From Bacteroidales bacterium (GTDB taxonomy: Bacteria > Bacteroidota > Bacteroidia > Bacteroidales > UBA932): 18,989 nucleotides of DNA. Below the pieces are notes generated by a model that saw nothing but the letters and a program-made list of their open reading frames with translations, made no database searches and had not been told where the DNA came from. The translations under genes were made by a program, and so were the position numbers. The stretch covers positions 1 to 18,989 of the forward strand of contig JAILDI010000130.1 in NCBI GenBank assembly GCA_024689525.1. Direction: 5' to 3'. Position 1 is the stretch's first letter. Every line of letters begins with the position of its first letter. This document shows, in pieces, positions 16,201 through 18,989 of the stretch.

Positions 16201-18645
16201 CTTTCCAAAACTGTCTTCCGACTGTACTAGATATCTCTGTTCCGGGGCATAAGAGGTGAACCCATATTCCTTAACTAAAAATCCGTCCAGTATTATAAAA
16301 CTGCTCATGGAGGTGTAGTCCATTACATTTGCCGGAAGTATAAAGCGGTAGTCTATAACTGAGGAATATGCGCTTTTGTATGTGTTAAATGACACTCCGT
16401 CAATATTCAAGTAATAACCCATATTCTGCCCATTTATTTTCAATAAATCTGGCAGTCCATCCCGGTTGATGTCGAAGAAAAAGAAATGTGAAGAGTAGGG
16501 ATTTGTTATGGCAATCGACTTGGATTCGAACGTCAACCCGGTATTAAGCAGGAAAGTCCAAATCCCCCCAGGAGGGGTGGGTTTTACAATATCAATATAA
16601 CCATCGGCATTAATGTCAGTGAAAAAGACATTATCGGAAGTTATAAAACTCAATGATACTTCAGAATAAGTATGATCTGTGACGAACGAATTATTGATGA
16701 AACGATATCTCTTTAGTCCTGTTCCAGTCGCAAGGCATAATTCCGTTTTAGAGTCACCGTCAATATCCATGGCGAATAATCGGTTATCTTCTGTTGATGA
16801 GACGGTAAAAGGAATACTATAATAAAGCTTTGTGCCGGTGGTCAAGTCTATAAGTGTCGTGTAAGGACCCTGATTACATCCGTAGCCATTGTCGCTGTAA
16901 TTGACAACCAGCAACTGGGCTTTGCCGTTTCCAAGGAAATCGCCCCAGCGGTATGCTCTATAATACGGACTAAAGGGACCGGGGCTGCCTATTGCCCCGG
17001 GCATCCACACATTAAGGCTATAAGACAGGACAAAAAAACCGTCATCATCGCATCGGCGAACTTTAATAAGGAAATTGCTCCCGTTAGACCCTGTGGCGTT
17101 ACAATAGACTTCTACCAGTTCATCTACTCCGTCACCATCAACATCTACCGCCTCCATGGTTTGAAAACCCGAATCGGTAATTGTATAAGAGGCCTCTAAG
17201 CCTTCGTCTGAGATGCTTGCAATATAAAAAACTGTGCTGTTTACAGGATAACTGCAAGAATAGGTATTGTTTCCGGAGACCGAATAAATAGGATAATCGT
17301 AATACGCTACGAGTCCGTCATTAAAGTTTCCCTTAACGAATTTTCCACGACGCAGCACAAAACTGCTGCTGCCATACGGCCCGTTAAGAGAGAATCTGCG
17401 AACCATTTTCAGGGAGTCTTGTCCAGAGTGAGGGTTTGCAGTGTTCCCATAGGTAAAACAAAGCGGCGGAAGTTGCCTGCCGGAGGCATTGGTCAGAGAA
17501 ATTGAGGACAGCAGGTTTGCCCCAAACACGGTCTCATATTGAAGTGAGTACGTGTACAGATTACTGTTGCCACTTTTGGATACAATTTGAGTCAACAGAG
17601 GAGAACGCTTTACCTTCTTGCCTGCATAATACGAGGATGCCGTCTGAGTAGTGGATGAAAACTGGATAACAGCGTCAGCCGCCCCTCCGGAGTTGAATCC
17701 GTAACGAATGGCCGTAAGCGTATGGTTGCCATCTTGAAAATCAGCGGTATAATCGTATTCTATTCTCTCTCCATCGAGGTTCGTAGAACTGGTGATTGGG
17801 TACGACGGCATTTGAAAAGCGACATTTCCGCTTATTCCATATGTAGCAACTACACCGTTGGGATACAGGGCGGTAAACGTGTCGATGAATCCATGGGAGT
17901 TCCGATGAGGGGAAACCAGAATATGTCCACGGGCAGTCACCAGAGGATAGCTGCCGGAAGTTGCAGTGTCATCATTCTGCACCAGACGAATGCCATCCAA
18001 AGAAAAGACTGCGGCAGTATCCAATGCGGAAGCGGCTACAATTTGCCCGTCATAATAAGGACTCTTTGATGCGAGTCTTATTTCTGATATGCCGCCAATG
18101 TCCCATCCGTATCCTCCGTATCCGTGTCCTCCCTGGCTGTTGTAAACTAGCGACAGTGACGGAGCATACTTGATGTCAGGTGCAGTGTAAATCGGCACAT
18201 TGTAAGTTCGTGCTCCTCCGGGAGAGAGGCTATATTCCAAAGGGATGGCGCCAACATCGTACGTGTCGCGGTTCCTTGTCCTTCGTGAAGGAATTGGCTC
18301 TAATGCCAATATCTCGGCAAGTTGCGCCTCTTCGTATGCAATCTTCTCCTCCCTGCTTTTTCTGAAGAGTCTTGACTTCTCACCGTCTGGTTGCCACGGG
18401 ATAAAACCGGACGAATCGTCATTCTGATTCTGCTGCGGCCACCAGTTGCGAAGGAGGGCGGTATCGGCATATTCGACCGAAAAGTCCATTGATCCTCTCA
18501 TTGTCTGCCTGATACGTTCTGTCCTGTTTCCCATGCTGTCGTGAGTGTACTGCATGTAGTACGATTGGGCGGATGAGGGAATCCATCCGAGTGGGATAAG
18601 AAGGATTAAGGCGACTAACCTTATGAGAAACAGGGACTTTTGCAT
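12442..18645 (-). CDS. Secreted SpvB / FG-GAP / Rhs-repeat protein with C-terminal metallopeptidase-like tip (2067 aa)
   Basis: Domains in order: signal peptide 1-26 (hydrophobic 5-22, SSA before QS); a lone YD-like unit YTHDSMGNRTERI near 33-45; an SpvB-type domain from about 130 (GAIPLEYSLSPGGARTYNVP, YAPSLSLVYNSQGG, GYGWDIGG); FG-GAP/VCBS-like calcium loops near 497 (DVDGDGVDEL), 626 (DIDGDSKTEL), 676 (DINADGYIDI) and 725 (DINRDGLPDL); about 18 YD repeats between ~975 and 1720; the Rhs core near 1745-1800 (LYDPVLGRFLSPDPY, NRYAYALNNPL). The tip carries HEFGH at 1934-1938 and EQDAN at 1970-1974. Family knowledge: SpvB plus YD repeats form the hollow shell of Tc/Rhs toxins that encloses a C-terminal effector. 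The tip is a putative zinc peptidase (H1934, H1938, possibly E1970). The usual DPxG cleavage motif reads DESG (D1806). A Sec signal suggests export rather than type VI delivery; no T9SS C-terminal domain is seen. The start ATG (18643-18645) is directly followed by the signal peptide. Confidence 0.93.
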   Translation of the reverse strand: MQKSLFLIRLVALILLIPLGWIPSSAQSYYMQYTHDSMGNRTERIRQTMRGSMDFSVEYADTALLRNWWPQQNQNDDSSGFIPWQPDGEKSRLFRKSREEKIAYEEAQLAEILALEPIPSRRTRNRDTYDVGAIPLEYSLSPGGARTYNVPIYTAPDIKYAPSLSLVYNSQGGHGYGGYGWDIGGISEIRLASKSPYYDGQIVAASALDTAAVFSLDGIRLVQNDDTATSGSYPLVTARGHILVSPHRNSHGFIDTFTALYPNGVVATYGISGNVAFQMPSYPITSSTNLDGERIEYDYTADFQDGNHTLTAIRYGFNSGGAADAVIQFSSTTQTASSYYAGKKVKRSPLLTQIVSKSGNSNLYTYSLQYETVFGANLLSSISLTNASGRQLPPLCFTYGNTANPHSGQDSLKMVRRFSLNGPYGSSSFVLRRGKFVKGNFNDGLVAYYDYPIYSVSGNNTYSCSYPVNSTVFYIASISDEGLEASYTITDSGFQTMEAVDVDGDGVDELVEVYCNATGSNGSNFLIKVRRCDDDGFFVLSYSLNVWMPGAIGSPGPFSPYYRAYRWGDFLGNGKAQLLVVNYSDNGYGCNQGPYTTLIDLTTGTKLYYSIPFTVSSTEDNRLFAMDIDGDSKTELCLATGTGLKRYRFINNSFVTDHTYSEVSLSFITSDNVFFTDINADGYIDIVKPTPPGGIWTFLLNTGLTFESKSIAITNPYSSHFFFFDINRDGLPDLLKINGQNMGYYLNIDGVSFNTYKSAYSSVIDYRFILPANVMDYTSMSSFIILDGFLVKEYGFTSYAPEQRYLVQSEDSFGKTIINSYRYLPNAALYWTENPTGIDASAGYQLKTLPTYVINGAVGKESNNDNAQTFLQDSYSWSDCVVNNRGLGFCGFSKIRTGSYLAGVYSIDVQRFNPQKAGVLIGTYAYLWSELNSPYSSSTYLYDEHSTTYGKFSPRMISCVANDNLNGIVKNTSIQYDDFDYPVTVTEQFSIGSGAPLTHIQSTSYSHNNTAQSYVLGTVLSQTVSTERDGNASTKWVERTSLTYDQHYHPLTRTQSVSPDSVSFTIVSKGQWTYDSHGNVLSERSAPYNSTEYVGDSYTYDASGRHMTSLTDALGLTTTYSGFTRYGNPTVVTDHMGRTCYLSYDTWGNKTKTVRPDNSVDSTATAWGGSGAYKVTHTATGQPPEIRDYDALGREVKRSQQRYNGQWQNTMTFYDAKGRVAYVSLPYRGATWTYRNRYNYDYYGRPTSIVEASGRQTTWSYSGTSVTETKDGISTTRTYNAMGDLFQCTDAAGTITYSLRDDGQPSSITAPGGAVTTFSFDAMGRRTSIIDPSAGTRTTSYTWNTNGTSSTTQTNDKGSITTSQDKYGRVTGITRSNSFNTTYSYDSYGRLISEVSTNSTGKEYTYDAYDRPDTLLHYVPDGKWLRKVFTYGAGSKVSSIIFASQDGYITTENYSYGNGYNTAVTLPGGTAILSLVSENDFGQPTSASSAGIYRTYEYSQYGFPTARKLSGGTLQNLTTTFNPSTGNLMSRGRHVTGQPSEDESFTYDDLGRLASTDWGAVTYTTNGNVISKGGVGTMTYTTTGSPYKIDKLYASSASVTRPAQQTVTYTSFDRPESISENGVTTSFIYDAGYNRVKMSTTDGVSTANKYYIGDRYEIEEPSSGSVIQRLFLGGDAYNAPMVLQKTGNGAWTPYVIGRDYLGSITNIVSTSGTLVAEYSYDAWGRMRDPQTFSLYAITSEPTLLLGRGYCGHEHLPQFGLINMNARLYDPVLGRFLSPDPYVQAPDFSQNFNRYAYALNNPLKYSDESGEYFVVDSWLIGFIGGGLSRANQMAKNDLRIWGGLFVTDKNKGSWGQAWEILSRFTVQAGQTWMGFLTAQTINTLHLVGGVESIDYLHGATVVTTKKGNWGAFTLGNYITGGNELKAFNGNELFQHEFGHYLQSQALGPFYFSKVAIPSVTTISNHDYIPVEQDANKRAFNYFKKYYPEQFDTYDETTGEYNGQWVYSIKKSTYGYINPIIDVDWLNYGTQKQYNESILSNYPIELNWSYMFSIFYSIMIKTITDGVLY
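13465..15730 (-). repeat. YD (Rhs) repeat array within the large secreted protein
   Basis: Degenerate protein-level repeats of about 20-40 residues are centred on YDxxGRxxxx. Examples are YDSHGNVLSE, YDASGRHMTS, YDTWGNKTKT, YDALGREVKR, YDAKGRVAYV, YDYYGRPTSI, FDAMGRRTSI, YDSYGRLISE, YDDLGRLAST and YDAWGRMRDP. In known Tc/Rhs structures these beta-strand repeats spiral into the shell around the toxin. I counted about 18 units by eye; boundaries are approximate. Confidence 0.88.
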
Positions 18646-18663
18646 GGTGGAAGCGTTTTCCCG

Positions 18664-18691
18664 AAATATAACAATTAATTTTCATTTTTCC
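18664..18691 (-). promoter_or_regulatory. Predicted promoter of the Rhs gene (copy 2 of the shared 28-base element)
   Basis: On the minus strand it begins GGAAAAATGAAAA, contains TTAATTG and ends in TATATTT, 18 bases before the Rhs ATG. It matches the block upstream of glgB at 24 of 28 positions without gaps; three of the four differences fall just before TATATTT. The upstream part overlaps the last codons and the stop (18675-18677) of the preceding gene. A start about 7 bases beyond the -7 box would give a leader of roughly a dozen bases. Confidence 0.55.
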
Positions 18692-18989
18692 GAGCGCCGT
18701 GGGCTATTCCTCCGACGAGTGTGCCGATTATGGGGTTCAACCCGTAGATTATGCGGTCGAACTGTGTGGGGGCGATGTAGATGAAATCCTCGTCCGGCAC
18801 CGGATTGGACTCGTGGTCCCAGTTGAAATCCCCGGGGTAGAACTGCGTGAAGTAATTGAAAGCGCGGCGGTTGGCGTCCTGTTCAGTGGGACTGAAATGA
18901 TGGTTTTCCTTGTAGATTGCCTTGCTCATTATGCTGGGGATGGCGATGAGCATAACGTAATACGGCCCAAGGTCCTGGCTTTGGAGATA
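18675..18989 (-). CDS. C-terminal end of a second Rhs-type metallopeptidase tip protein (5' part outside window)
   Basis: The minus frame is open from the window edge to the TAA at 18675-18677, giving 104 residues starting YLQSQDLGPYYVM. It aligns with the tip of the neighbouring large Rhs protein: YLQSQxLGPxY, AIPS, NH, and EQDANxRAFNYF, about 30 identities over 56 aligned positions by eye. The HExxH motif, if present, would lie immediately outside the edge. The tail differs (DFIYIAPTQFDRIIYGLNPIIGTLVGG, ending RKNEN) and is much shorter. Unlike the neighbouring tip it is GC-rich (18781-18840 has 35/60 G+C). It may end a full Rhs protein or be a detached tip; that cannot be decided here. No immunity-like gene lies between its stop and the next start, only 29 bases. 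Confidence 0.85.
   Translation of the reverse strand, partial: YLQSQDLGPYYVMLIAIPSIMSKAIYKENHHFSPTEQDANRRAFNYFTQFYPGDFNWDHESNPVPDEDFIYIAPTQFDRIIYGLNPIIGTLVGGIAHGARKNEN

Noticed and set aside
12442..18645. Type VI secretion Rhs cargo
   Set aside because: The protein has a Sec-type signal peptide and an SpvB domain, and no PAAR, VgrG or chaperone gene is seen nearby.
18419..18685. Minus-strand open frame of 88 codons across the Rhs start
   Set aside because: It is out of frame with the signal peptide, overlaps the promoter-like element and has no protein features.

Overview
The window reads as Bacteroidales chromosome. The signs are a eukaryote-like GT3 glycogen synthase, a Bacteroidetes-type glucan debranching protein, lipoproteins with short lipoboxes, a -7 box of the TAnnTTT type and a secreted Rhs protein with the SPDPYVQAPDFSQNFNRY core ending. 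Host-like genes are GC-rich (a 60-base sample inside glgB counts to 60% GC), which fits a GC-rich member such as the Rikenellaceae/Alistipes side better than Bacteroides proper; this placement is inference. Every gene I can support lies on the minus strand, so transcription runs from high to low coordinates. No tRNA, rRNA, CRISPR array or transposase was seen, and no gene-free stretch exceeds about 100 bases.

Right part (11408-18989), polymorphic-toxin locus. The right edge cuts a gene whose last 104 codons form the end of an Rhs-type metallopeptidase tip. Just after it starts a 2067-residue secreted protein: signal peptide, SpvB-like domain, four FG-GAP-like calcium loops, about 18 YD repeats, Rhs core, and a C-terminal tip with HEFGH and a downstream EQDAN motif (putative zinc peptidase). 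Two small lipoprotein genes follow it closely. They share a C-terminal D-[LI]-x-x-L-D-[YW]-x-[IV]-T-Y-P-P motif and are candidate immunity proteins. The tip and both lipoprotein genes are strikingly AT-rich (about 30-32% GC in sampled lines), while the Rhs core just before the tip is about 60% GC. This suggests that tip and immunity genes moved as a cassette.

Left part (1-11309), glycogen operon. In transcription order: branching enzyme glgB, a GH133-like debranching protein, a GT4 glycosyltransferase, a GH57 glucanotransferase/amylase, a 1410-residue fusion of GT3 glycogen synthase and GT35 glucan phosphorylase, and ribF (FAD synthase, cut by the left edge). Gaps are 12, 2 and 6 bases, then overlaps of 1 and 19 bases, so this is very probably one mRNA with translational coupling. 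Together the genes cover chain elongation, branching, remodelling, possible debranching and phosphorolysis of a cytoplasmic alpha-glucan. No ADP-glucose pyrophosphorylase is present here, consistent with a UDP-glucose-using GT3 enzyme.

The regions upstream of glgB and of the Rhs gene share a 28-base element (24 identical bases, same orientation, no gaps) ending in TATATTT. It is the best promoter candidate for both units.
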